DNA from: Lachnospiraceae bacterium UBA7093
Lineage (GTDB): Bacteria; Bacillota; Clostridia; Lachnospirales; Lachnospiraceae
Assembly: GCA_002492465.1 (NCBI GenBank)
Contig: DKYT01000020.1
Span: forward strand, 56,411-120,410
Direction: 5' to 3'
Length of the DNA: 64,000 nucleotides
Under the pieces are notes generated by a model. It was not told where the DNA came from, made no database searches, and worked only from the letters and a program-made list of their open reading frames with translations. A program made the translations under genes and the position numbers. Positions 25,988-35,007 of this stretch are shown here, piece after piece; positions within the stretch are counted from its first letter, which is position 1, and each line of letters opens with the position of its first letter.

Positions 25988-28630
25988 TTACGATGAAATG
26001 TAAAGAATAAAATGTTTGGTTTCATAACGATTGGAAAATCCCTCCAGTATTTCCTCCATTTCCCGCTTATCTCCTGTCTTTTCAAAAATAAAAGCACATT
26101 TTTCCTTGCTTTCCAGATACTTAGGCGCAAGTGTAGGCAATTGGTACATCCTCCATTCTTCCTCGGTATATTCGCTGAATTCGCCTGCCATAATATTGGG
26201 TTCCCCGCTCACTCCGCTTCCATCGCTGTCAATATAATAAGTGCAGGGCAGACCCGGCTGTTCCTGTGCCATAATTTCTAAAATTCTCCGAAGCTCATCC
26301 AACTCTTCCTCACTTCTTGGGGTTTCTGACGCCACTTGTTTATAGGTTATTCCCGTGACTTTCATTTCACATTTCCCATAATTATATACCTGTACAAGGG
26401 GCTCAAGATAATTTTCTACTGCAACTTCCAATGTAACGCTGATTTTTCCGCCTATCTTTATATTATCTGGTAATATATCTGTTGATTTAACTATACTCTT
26501 TTCCGCATTTGTCCCGAGAATATAACCAATTTCACTTCCCTCAAGGTCCTTAATTTCCAGATCTACCGTAAACTCATAAACACCATCGTTTAGTCTCAAA
26601 CCCGTTCCATGAGTCATAAAACCTTCATCATATTCTCTGTTATAATAGATCTGTCCATTTGCCCTCTGATATCCACATTCGCCTACCGCCGATGCCAAAT
26701 CCACTTCACCTACCGTCTTGTCAACTTCTCTCCTTGCTTCTGCAACAGACTCGCATAATATTTTTCCTGTATCAGTATTCTGATTTGCGTATACTGCAAT
26801 ACTTCCGGAAGAATACAGGAACTTCTCATAGGTGCTCACCTGCCCAATGATCACATGGTTTACCGGGCTGATCACAACCGCCTCTTCATCTCTTATATCA
26901 TGTAATTGTTCGATTCCAACCACATGAATACTGCGTTCCGGCAGCTCCCATTGTAAAATCTGAATATCTACATTGGGAACTCCAATACAATAAATAGGCG
27001 CTTCTGGGATCAACTGTAATAACCCTACCACACTTCCTATGGTCTTATCCTTCACATATTTCGGCAATGTTTCCGTGCTGGAAACCCCGCTTATGACAAA
27101 AGCCAATAGCATGACCGCAACCACAATTGATCTTGCAATTTTGCGGAATATGCTGTTTTTTCCCATGCAAATCAGGCAAATAACGCCAAAAATTCCTATT
27201 GTAACTCCGGCTGCATAATATGCAGCGTTATGATAATCCTCCAGGAAATAGCGGTCAATAATATTCTCCCCGCCCCCGCCTGTAATTTCGTGGTAAAAAG
27301 ATATAATATCCCACTGATACTGCACTGCTAAAGATACAATTACCATACATATGATGCTGGACATAATCAGTTTTCCATAATTCTTGATCTGTCCAAGATA
27401 CAAAATGGCAACCAGCATAAGCACGCTGACAAGAAATTCTGTGTAACGCCCATAAATAACCCGATCCGCCCGGGGGCTTTGAGGAATCCCTTCCACAAAG
27501 GAATCCGCCATGAATATGGCTGAAACCATGAAGCTTCCTACCGCTGCTAATAAAATCAAGATGGAAAGATAATATTGGGTATAAACTATTTTCCCTTGCG
27601 GGTTCTCTTTTTTCTTTTTATACCCTATATAAGCTCTTCTAAATAAAATCCCTATACCTACAAAGGAGAACAAGTAAGAAGTAATTCCCTGATAATATAA
27701 TTTTCCCAGGAATCCAAGCATTAAATCCTTAAATCTATCTAAGTGAAAGAAAGAAGTAATATTTGCAATGCTGTTTGCAAGTGTATTTGCAGCGCCTGCA
27801 CCCGATCCCTGAATATTATAAATGTTATTTTGAATGACTGCCATGACCACCAGCACGCCAATTAATGCCAGCAGGAAAATGCCTGCCGCCGCCAAACCCA
27901 CCTTTATTTTCTTGCGCTTTGGTACCCTGCGATTTCCAAAAAACCATAGACCAATCACCAAAATCACTGCAATCGGTACTGCGATCATCCGCATATGCAC
28001 GGTAAACAAATAAAAGCTGATGAGCACAAGGCTTATCACATCATAAATTTTTTCTTCCTCAAACACCTTTATTGCCAGAGCCAGAATACCCCAAAACAGG
28101 AAATAAATATAGACTTCCGTCCAGGCGGAATTAGATTGCTTGATATTATTGGGATAAAGGGTAACTGCAAGTACGCACAATATCCTGTAATATTGATTAA
28201 TTTTAGGCGCCCACTTTCCAGCCACCTTCAATGCCAGTAAAAATGCACCATCCAGCATAACTACATTTAAGGCAATTGCCACCTTGTAGCATGCCGCCAT
28301 ACCAAGACCCAGCCTGTGAATCCAAAATATAGGGATAAGGAGGAAACTATATCCAAAAGAATAGTACGGTAGACTGGACATAATATCTTCCCAGTCATAT
28401 CCCGCCATCTGTGCGGCGATCCCCCAGTAGCCAACCTCATCCGCCACATTCCGCAGCCTGTTTTGCTGGCCTGCATTCCAGAAGCAAACTACGCTGATCA
28501 GTATGATCGATGCAGCTATACAGATCTGATAGAGGTGTTCTCGTATATATTCTTTTATTTTACCATACTGTACAGCCAATGATCCCGTTCTCCTTTTCAT
28601 TCCAAATGAAATGCTCTTAATTTTCCTCAA
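25988..28630 (-). CDS. Large GT-C-like membrane protein with extracytoplasmic C-terminal domain
   Basis: The 880-residue product has about thirteen membrane helices in the first 520 residues, followed by an ectodomain of about 350 residues. After the first helix the loop VADEVGYWGIAAQMAGYDW carries the acidic pair expected of GT-C glycosyltransferases that use polyprenyl-phosphate sugars. The C-terminal part (from about 545) has a GVPNVDIQILQWELP-like segment and beta-rich sequence (DGVYEFTVDLEIKD). It overlaps the following ABC flippase gene's stop by 14 bases. The function is inferred from layout; the donor could come from one of the DPM-like GT2 enzymes. Confidence 0.65.
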   Translation of the reverse strand: MRKIKSISFGMKRRTGSLAVQYGKIKEYIREHLYQICIAASIILISVVCFWNAGQQNRLRNVADEVGYWGIAAQMAGYDWEDIMSSLPYYSFGYSFLLIPIFWIHRLGLGMAACYKVAIALNVVMLDGAFLLALKVAGKWAPKINQYYRILCVLAVTLYPNNIKQSNSAWTEVYIYFLFWGILALAIKVFEEEKIYDVISLVLISFYLFTVHMRMIAVPIAVILVIGLWFFGNRRVPKRKKIKVGLAAAGIFLLALIGVLVVMAVIQNNIYNIQGSGAGAANTLANSIANITSFFHLDRFKDLMLGFLGKLYYQGITSYLFSFVGIGILFRRAYIGYKKKKENPQGKIVYTQYYLSILILLAAVGSFMVSAIFMADSFVEGIPQSPRADRVIYGRYTEFLVSVLMLVAILYLGQIKNYGKLIMSSIICMVIVSLAVQYQWDIISFYHEITGGGGENIIDRYFLEDYHNAAYYAAGVTIGIFGVICLICMGKNSIFRKIARSIVVAVMLLAFVISGVSSTETLPKYVKDKTIGSVVGLLQLIPEAPIYCIGVPNVDIQILQWELPERSIHVVGIEQLHDIRDEEAVVISPVNHVIIGQVSTYEKFLYSSGSIAVYANQNTDTGKILCESVAEARREVDKTVGEVDLASAVGECGYQRANGQIYYNREYDEGFMTHGTGLRLNDGVYEFTVDLEIKDLEGSEIGYILGTNAEKSIVKSTDILPDNIKIGGKISVTLEVAVENYLEPLVQVYNYGKCEMKVTGITYKQVASETPRSEEELDELRRILEIMAQEQPGLPCTYYIDSDGSGVSGEPNIMAGEFSEYTEEEWRMYQLPTLAPKYLESKEKCAFIFEKTGDKREMEEILEGFSNRYETKHFILYISS

Positions 28631-30392
28631 CCCCGCCGAACACCTGTTTCTTTGTTCTCAGTTCTGCTTTACCATCTACAATTTCATAAATCACATCCGC
28701 ATTTTGAATCGTCGTTAACCTGTGTGCAATGATAATCATTGTTTTTTCCCCCTTCAGGTTTTCAATCGCTTCCATAACCGCCGCCTCCGTATCATTATCA
28801 AGCGCGGAAGTCGCTTCATCCAACACTAAAATTTCAGGATTATGGTAAAGTGCTCTTGCAATGCCTATTCTCTGTCTTTGTCCCCCCGACAGCCTTACGC
28901 CTCTATCTCCTACTAAAGTTTCAACTCCTTCTGATAACCCTTCTACAAACTCATACAGCTGCGCCTTTTTTAACGCTTCTATCACTGCATCATTATCAAT
29001 TTCCTTTTCATAGATTCCAAATGCAATATTATTGCGAATAGTATCGTCGGAAAGATAAATTGACTGAGGAATGTATCCAATGTCTTTATGCCAAAGAGCC
29101 ATATTCTTGAAGATGTCCATACCGTCTGCTTTAATTTTACCATATTGAGGGGTTAACAACCCCAAAATAATATCCGCCATGGTTGTTTTCCCTGCTCCCG
29201 ACTCCCCTATCAATGCGACCGTTTGTCCTCGCTGAATCTTGAAATCCACATATTCAATTACATTTTCTTCCACATTCGGATAGTGATAACACACATTCTT
29301 AATCTGAATTTCCTTCTCAAATTTCCAGTTATCAGGCGCCGTACTTGCCCCATCTTTGGTCGATCTGCTTTCACCAAGCAAATCCTCTACCTCCTTTAAA
29401 TCATGATAAACCAATTCAATAGAAGGCGACGCATACATAATATTATTTACATGCTCATTAATTCTCCCGACAGACGGCATCAAACGAAAAGCCGCTACTG
29501 CAAAGGCAGACAGCTGGGGAATAAAAGTAATTATCTCCGTCCTGCCATACTTTATTTTAATTATGATCGCAATCAAAAGACCGCTGATACAAACCATTTC
29601 CACAATATATTTAGGAATAACCGCAAGCAGCTTGCTGATTTTCAATCCCTTTGCGTATTTTTTATAATAGGATTGGTAGGACTCTACAAAATATTCCTCT
29701 CTGTTTAGTACCTTTACCTCTTTGATGCCGCAGATTGCCTGATTCATCCATTGAAAAATTTTGGCTTTATAATCTTGACAATCCTTTCCCAATCCCTTTG
29801 CATATTTTTTAGAAAGAAGCACAAAAAAGCCTGCACATACAATCAAAAGGCTCAAAATAATGACTGTCATAGACTGACTAATGCTAAATAATGAAATACC
29901 CAGGGCAATACAGACTATAACCTCTATCATTAACTCCATAAAATGAGTAACCGCATTGGCAAACAAAGTTGCATCCTCCTGCATACTTCGCTGCAATTCA
30001 GAAATATTTTTATTCAGATAAAAAGTATAGGGTTCGCTCATATAAGCCTTCAGAAGCCTTGTTGATATTTTTCTTTGCGTATTACATGAAAAATGATAGA
30101 TCACATACTTTTCGGCAACCATATACAAATTTTTTATGACAAATATGGCAATTATAATCGCTGTAAGGGCTGTTAGAAAACCCTCAGCCGATTTGAAATA
30201 AAGCTTTTCATAGAACCAATTCAGATACCATGTATTCTGAATTGTAGATGTATCCATAAGCACATTTACAAAGGGCATGAATATCCCCACCCCCAGACAT
30301 TCCAGAAGGCTTCCGATAACTGCCGCAATAAATAAGAGTAAAATCTGGATTTTTTCTTTGCGGTTAAAAATATAGTTTAATTGCCTGATCAT
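28617..30392 (-). CDS. ABC transporter, fused permease and ATPase (PglK/MsbA-like flippase)
   Basis: The 591 residues contain a six-helix exporter domain (to about 320) and a nucleotide-binding domain with Walker A GESGAGKTTM, signature LSGGQRQRIGIARAL, Walker B ILVLDEATSALD and the His of IIAHRL. PglK-type proteins flip undecaprenyl-linked oligosaccharides. It is clearly paralogous with the transporter at 55310-57073 (shared YIPQSIYLxDxxIRxNIAFGI), each standing at a different place in the locus. The partner genes are a Wzy-like polymerase upstream and the GT-C protein downstream, consistent with lipid-linked glycan export. Confidence 0.88.
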   Translation of the reverse strand: MIRQLNYIFNRKEKIQILLLFIAAVIGSLLECLGVGIFMPFVNVLMDTSTIQNTWYLNWFYEKLYFKSAEGFLTALTAIIIAIFVIKNLYMVAEKYVIYHFSCNTQRKISTRLLKAYMSEPYTFYLNKNISELQRSMQEDATLFANAVTHFMELMIEVIVCIALGISLFSISQSMTVIILSLLIVCAGFFVLLSKKYAKGLGKDCQDYKAKIFQWMNQAICGIKEVKVLNREEYFVESYQSYYKKYAKGLKISKLLAVIPKYIVEMVCISGLLIAIIIKIKYGRTEIITFIPQLSAFAVAAFRLMPSVGRINEHVNNIMYASPSIELVYHDLKEVEDLLGESRSTKDGASTAPDNWKFEKEIQIKNVCYHYPNVEENVIEYVDFKIQRGQTVALIGESGAGKTTMADIILGLLTPQYGKIKADGMDIFKNMALWHKDIGYIPQSIYLSDDTIRNNIAFGIYEKEIDNDAVIEALKKAQLYEFVEGLSEGVETLVGDRGVRLSGGQRQRIGIARALYHNPEILVLDEATSALDNDTEAAVMEAIENLKGEKTMIIIAHRLTTIQNADVIYEIVDGKAELRTKKQVFGGVEEN

Positions 30393-31870
30393 AATCTATC
30401 CTTCCTTGCTTGCAAACCTATGCTCAGCATTCCTATTCCCACAGCGCCTAACATAAAAGCCGACACACCGCCTCTGAATAACTCGATCCTTCCTATGTTG
30501 CCAGAAAAAACCTCCATAGGGGTGTCTTCATCCACATAGTCAATCACCTTCAAATTTGAATACTCCTTTAGATCATCCTGCGAAAAGGTTTTATAAGTAT
30601 TGCCTTCCACTTCGCATTCAACTCTTTGTACCATATAACCTTCCGGTAATGAGGTCAATCTCAAATAACCAATACAGCAAACACATCCTGCAAGCAAACT
30701 AATGGTTACCACTTTTAGTCGTTTTTGGGTAAAAGCACCTATAACTCTTTTCCATATTTTTACCATCTTATCCGGTAGTTTACTTTTTTCTGCGGGATTC
30801 CAATTTAATTCTCTCCATAAATAAGCTCCTACAAAAAACACCGATAAATTTTTAATGGACGTGTTAAACAAAAACGGTTCTACCAGACCATAGCCCAGTA
30901 TTGTAATGGTCATAGCAATCTCTGTCCCCTTATTGTACCTGACAAGATTATATAATAGCAGTTCATAAACAATAAGAATACCTAAAAATAAAACACAACC
31001 ATATGTAATAAAGGCAAACACATATGCATTATCCATGGTTAAATTATTCGTGACAAGATCCTCTGTTCTCACTCCAAACAAACTGATATTTTCCGGTACC
31101 AAAAAAAATTCTGAAAGAATCAGTCTGTGGTTTAATACTTTATCAACAATATCATATACTTTTCCTTTTAACAAGAATGGACCTGCCAAAGAAAGGAACG
31201 CACAACCGGGAAACACAAAATATATGAAAGCTTTCTCAATTTTCCCTACTTTTTTTCTGTTCGTCCAATATATTTGTAGTAATAAGTAAATACACACCAT
31301 AGCGAACCCTGCATAGCTGACTGAATACAGGAAAATATAACAGTTCATCACAAACATTGCCAGATACCATTTCCAGTTAAAATGTTCCTGAAAAACATAG
31401 ATAATAAAAAATAATAATACTAAAAAGGATACATGTAATACATTGGGATGAATATAACCCAGTCCCCAGCGGAATATATACCCTAACCCCAATTTATCAT
31501 GTACTTTAAAGGGCGTATCATATAAATGAAACAAGGAACTTAATGTAAGACTGCTAAATGCCGCTCCCCAAGCCGCCAACCCTACTGCGAAAATTTTTTT
31601 AACGGGGATCTCTTTCATTCCCAAAATCAGAAGAATGTATATAAGCAAACCTTTCTCCCCGGAAATCAGATAGGTTCCTCCTCCAATCGCCAGTAATACT
31701 GCAATCATTAAATATTCGGTTTTTCGATAGGAAGTCATAAGGATTTTCAATACAAGGCAAATAAGCGCCGGCACTAAAAATATTTTAAACGCCGTTGTAC
31801 CATCGTACAGTCCAATTCCCTTTGAAAAAAAAAGTAAACCTATAGCTATATAATATAGATATTCCTTCAT
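30389..31870 (-). CDS. Wzy-like polysaccharide polymerase with C-terminal extension
   Basis: The 493-residue protein has about twelve membrane helices and a medium-sized external loop (YDTPFKVHDKLGLGYIFRWGLGYIHPN), which together with the HPN segment resembles O-antigen polymerases. It polymerises repeat units on the outer side. Unlike the polymerase at 41292-42458 it continues after the core with a helix (about 392-412), a 50-residue external loop and a last helix, an arrangement a little like a shortened chain-length regulator. It overlaps its neighbours by four bases on both sides. Wzy proteins are poorly conserved, so the name rests on topology and context. Confidence 0.7.
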   Translation of the reverse strand: MKEYLYYIAIGLLFFSKGIGLYDGTTAFKIFLVPALICLVLKILMTSYRKTEYLMIAVLLAIGGGTYLISGEKGLLIYILLILGMKEIPVKKIFAVGLAAWGAAFSSLTLSSLFHLYDTPFKVHDKLGLGYIFRWGLGYIHPNVLHVSFLVLLFFIIYVFQEHFNWKWYLAMFVMNCYIFLYSVSYAGFAMVCIYLLLQIYWTNRKKVGKIEKAFIYFVFPGCAFLSLAGPFLLKGKVYDIVDKVLNHRLILSEFFLVPENISLFGVRTEDLVTNNLTMDNAYVFAFITYGCVLFLGILIVYELLLYNLVRYNKGTEIAMTITILGYGLVEPFLFNTSIKNLSVFFVGAYLWRELNWNPAEKSKLPDKMVKIWKRVIGAFTQKRLKVVTISLLAGCVCCIGYLRLTSLPEGYMVQRVECEVEGNTYKTFSQDDLKEYSNLKVIDYVDEDTPMEVFSGNIGRIELFRGGVSAFMLGAVGIGMLSIGLQARKDRL

Positions 31871-33015
31871 TTATTTTCCCTCTGTAAATTTAATATTTCA
31901 ACAATAGGGGCATAGTAGTTTTTAAACTGGAAATTCTCCTCTACATGATGGTACCCTGCCGCTCCCATTTCCCGGATTGTATCTCTGCTTCTAATCACCT
32001 TTTCCAGCTTGTCTTTTAAATCATCCTGATTTCCATCTTCGAAAACATAACCTGTTTTTCCATAATCTATATAACTGGCAGTTCCGTTATCACTTCCGCT
32101 GATCGCCGGTATAGAATGCGCCATAGCTTCTATTACAGTAATAGAGGCCGGTTCTCCTGTACTTGGCACTACATATACGTCTGCTTTCCTGTATTCGGCA
32201 AATACCTGCCCTCTGTTCAAATTCACTAAAAACGTTACTTTATCCTGCAATCCATGCTCGTTTACGTAAGCCGAAACTTTATCAAAATATTCCTGATGAA
32301 AATGATTTGAAATCTCTCCTGCTATTGTCAAATGTAGATTATATCTATACGATAACGCTTCTATCACCTCTATCATCATTTGATGGTTTTTACGTTCCTG
32401 ATACTTTCCAATGCAAAAAACATTAATTCTGTCATTTGCAAAATACGTTTTTTCTTCCGGCGACAGCTGCGGCTCCATCAAAAAGGGCGCCCAATATCCT
32501 TTTTCATCTTTTACTAAACCGCTATAATCAATTCCGATCAGATTCGTAGGCGTTATTCTAAATTCTGGAGTAAGCTTCCATACTATCTTATGTGCCAAAT
32601 CCATTTTTTTGGGTTTATCCCACACCGGACTTAAATTATATAGAATCGTGGGGATTTTATAATGTCTGCAGATTGCATTCATACAAATGGTGTATATGGA
32701 CCTTTCGCGTATAATTGCAAGTTCCGGCTTAAATTCCTTCACATACCTTGCTAATTTAAAGATAGGAGGAATTCCATATTTTAGCCGCATATCTATAGCA
32801 AACGGATCCTTCCTCCTTAAAAAGTGTGTGTATACATAGTCAAAAGCCAAAAACAATTTAGAATATCCCACAACAATAGGGGTCACGTAGGTATAATCTT
32901 CTATTTTACCAGTATATTGACTTAAGAACCGTATTTCATGTCCGTTTTCTTTCCATCCTTTCATAATAGTCGTTTGGTTCGTATGATATCTATGCGACAT
33001 ATATATAACTTTCAT
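31867..33015 (-). CDS. Glycosyltransferase family 4
   Basis: The 382-residue GT-B enzyme shows the donor-site pattern near its C terminus: VYVVPSTGEPASITVIEAMAHSIPAISG, with the E-x7-E spaced pair, and an earlier FCIGKYQERKNHQMMIEVIEAL that is the common start of the C-terminal half. It probably transfers a sugar from a nucleotide donor to a lipid-linked intermediate at the cytoplasmic face. The start ATG overlaps the stop of the GT-D gene. Donor unknown. Confidence 0.88.
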   Translation of the reverse strand: MKVIYMSHRYHTNQTTIMKGWKENGHEIRFLSQYTGKIEDYTYVTPIVVGYSKLFLAFDYVYTHFLRRKDPFAIDMRLKYGIPPIFKLARYVKEFKPELAIIRERSIYTICMNAICRHYKIPTILYNLSPVWDKPKKMDLAHKIVWKLTPEFRITPTNLIGIDYSGLVKDEKGYWAPFLMEPQLSPEEKTYFANDRINVFCIGKYQERKNHQMMIEVIEALSYRYNLHLTIAGEISNHFHQEYFDKVSAYVNEHGLQDKVTFLVNLNRGQVFAEYRKADVYVVPSTGEPASITVIEAMAHSIPAISGSDNGTASYIDYGKTGYVFEDGNQDDLKDKLEKVIRSRDTIREMGAAGYHHVEENFQFKNYYAPIVEILNLQRENK

Positions 33016-33887
33016 AATCCTATCCTTTTCTGAACTTGTCCCAAATATTGCTGATATCCCGCTTTTTCATTTTCTTCCACACCAGTAACAGAATGTTTAA
33101 AAATTGGCTCTTTCTTTTCAGAATGGTGTATGTACCACTCATACTCCATATCCAGATTTCCAATATCCAGTACCCTGTATCCTTCCAAAAAAAGCTTTTC
33201 TGTTAAAAATTTTGCCGCTATCCCCAAAGACACCAAAAACAGACTGTCCTTAGGATAATTCCTGCATTCATCCATAATATCATCCAAATATTCATAGGCA
33301 TTACTGGACGGACCTATTATTCTTACTACCGATTTTGCCATATCCAGCAAGTCATTGCCAACTCCATTATGCGTTCTTTCACCTTCTACTACTACTACAT
33401 TCTTGTCCTTCCATATGCGCCGGATTTTCGCTGCCCAATCATCACACAAACTTTTGTCGTCAAATGCATAATAAAATCTTGATACATAAGCATTATAATA
33501 TGTTTTATCGCAATTACAATATTTCTCATAAACCTTTCGACTGAAGAACAGATGGTCTTTCCAAAACTGCCGGCTTTCTTTTCGGTAAAGCGATAAATCA
33601 TCAAAAATTTCAGGAATAGCCACTATCAAACCTTCATGTTCATATGAAAGCAGTCGTTTCAGTCCTTCCATAATTTCAGGTTTTACTTGCTGCAATTGAA
33701 GGCTTCTTCCACGAATCATAGAAATCTCGCCATCCCCGAATCTTACCATACTTTTATCACCATGGATCAATTCCTCAATCGTTTCATCCATAGTATGTAC
33801 CTTAATATAACATTTTTTCAGCCCCATTCTATAAAAAGAATAGTCAATCTGTGCAAGAATATCTTTTATAAATCTTTTCATGTTCAT
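33012..33887 (-). CDS. GT-D type glycosyltransferase (DUF1792 family)
   Basis: The sequence VRFGDGEISMIRGRSLQLQ (about 48-66) is the diagnostic DGE-containing block of the GT-D fold enzymes, known from the streptococcal Fap1 glucosyltransferase DGT1; later blocks are VVVVEGERTHNGVGNDL and LFLVSLGIAAKFL. The family transfers glucose with a metal ion bound by the DxE motif. Several starts are possible: a TTG at 33917, ATG at 33887 and ATG at 33881; I prefer 33887 since GGGG precedes it by about ten bases. Length then is 291 residues, as usual. Confidence 0.82.
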   Translation of the reverse strand: MNMKRFIKDILAQIDYSFYRMGLKKCYIKVHTMDETIEELIHGDKSMVRFGDGEISMIRGRSLQLQQVKPEIMEGLKRLLSYEHEGLIVAIPEIFDDLSLYRKESRQFWKDHLFFSRKVYEKYCNCDKTYYNAYVSRFYYAFDDKSLCDDWAAKIRRIWKDKNVVVVEGERTHNGVGNDLLDMAKSVVRIIGPSSNAYEYLDDIMDECRNYPKDSLFLVSLGIAAKFLTEKLFLEGYRVLDIGNLDMEYEWYIHHSEKKEPIFKHSVTGVEENEKAGYQQYLGQVQKRIGL

Positions 33888-33921
33888 TGCCGTATTTCCC
33901 CAGATTATCCCTTTCAAAACT

Positions 33922-34953
33922 TTAAAGGCAGTTTTTCTTCTTATGATAATTAATGCCTTTATTCAAAATCACTAAATTTCGATATTCTTTCCCAGTACTT
34001 TTCTTCTGAATTCTTGCTGCATAGCTGACTTGTGATAAGCCTGCTACCAGACCATCACATGCTGCCAGCGTATACATATCACGCAGGACTTCATAGCCTA
34101 ACAGATAATGATGATTCTCTCTGTTTACAGTACTATGCATAACCGTATCATCGCCTTTGCTTCTGATCACATCCTGATAGAAGCATACCTTATCTTTAAA
34201 ATGCTGCCTGAATTTCTCAATCGCATCTTCATCGTCTGTAGCAAGGAAAATCCCGTCATAGCTTTCCTCCTGAAACACCCCAGCCGCACTTTCCAAATAT
34301 TCATTCATATTGACATTTACGGGATGTCCGTTGAAATTCTGTTTAAAATCTGTTCCTCTGACATGTACGCCCAGCATACGTTTATTGCCAATCAAATTCT
34401 GTATATCTTTATCCATTTTCTCCTTTACAATTGCATTGCGGTGAATATATTTTGCTGTCACTTTTGCCATTTCATTTAGATAAATTTCACTTCTGGTATA
34501 CCCATTTGGATTTTCACATAGCCCATTAACCTCATAACTATTTTCCTTTTTACTTCTAAATACCTGCCGATATGACAAAATCTCATCCAGCGAAATACCT
34601 GCTGGCTGTTCAAAATAATATTCAAACGGATTTTCTGTACCGTTTACTGGATGTTTTTCTGCATAGCAATAGTTTGGATGAAACCTTACCACTGGCTTCA
34701 TGCTATATTTATCAGCAAAGTATAACATAGCAAGTAGACGATTGTGATCCGCAAAGAAACCTGAGCGTGACTCTTCCATATCTATAAAATAAATTACGTC
34801 TGTATTTTCCTTATCGCCATAAGATTCAACAAATACCAGATTATTTTGGTCTGCCATTTGCTTTACACTTTTTATAAAACGAGAATCGCTTCCTTTTTTA
34901 AAACAGTATTGGGCAAACTTTAACTGTTCCAACTTATTTTGAAATCTCCCCAT
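33922..34953 (-). CDS. Putative fucosyltransferase-superfamily protein (NodZ/FUT8-like), third paralogue
   Basis: This 343-residue protein has the clearest match to the GT23-like group: RMLGVHVRGTDFKQNFNGHP (the HxRxTD-type motif I), YDGIFLATDDEDAIEKF (motif II for GDP-sugar binding) and LAACDGLVAGLSQVSYAARI (motif III). The VNGTENPFEYYFEQPAG block ties it to the proteins at 15425 and 17645. A fucosyl- or related deoxyhexosyltransferase is likely. It precedes the GT-D gene by about 34 bases and follows the radical SAM gene. Confidence 0.68.
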   Translation of the reverse strand: MGRFQNKLEQLKFAQYCFKKGSDSRFIKSVKQMADQNNLVFVESYGDKENTDVIYFIDMEESRSGFFADHNRLLAMLYFADKYSMKPVVRFHPNYCYAEKHPVNGTENPFEYYFEQPAGISLDEILSYRQVFRSKKENSYEVNGLCENPNGYTRSEIYLNEMAKVTAKYIHRNAIVKEKMDKDIQNLIGNKRMLGVHVRGTDFKQNFNGHPVNVNMNEYLESAAGVFQEESYDGIFLATDDEDAIEKFRQHFKDKVCFYQDVIRSKGDDTVMHSTVNRENHHYLLGYEVLRDMYTLAACDGLVAGLSQVSYAARIQKKSTGKEYRNLVILNKGINYHKKKNCL

Positions 34954-35007
34954 AGAACTTCCCCCGCATCTCCTTATGTCAATTGTATATAATATCGTAA
35001 AGGATTC

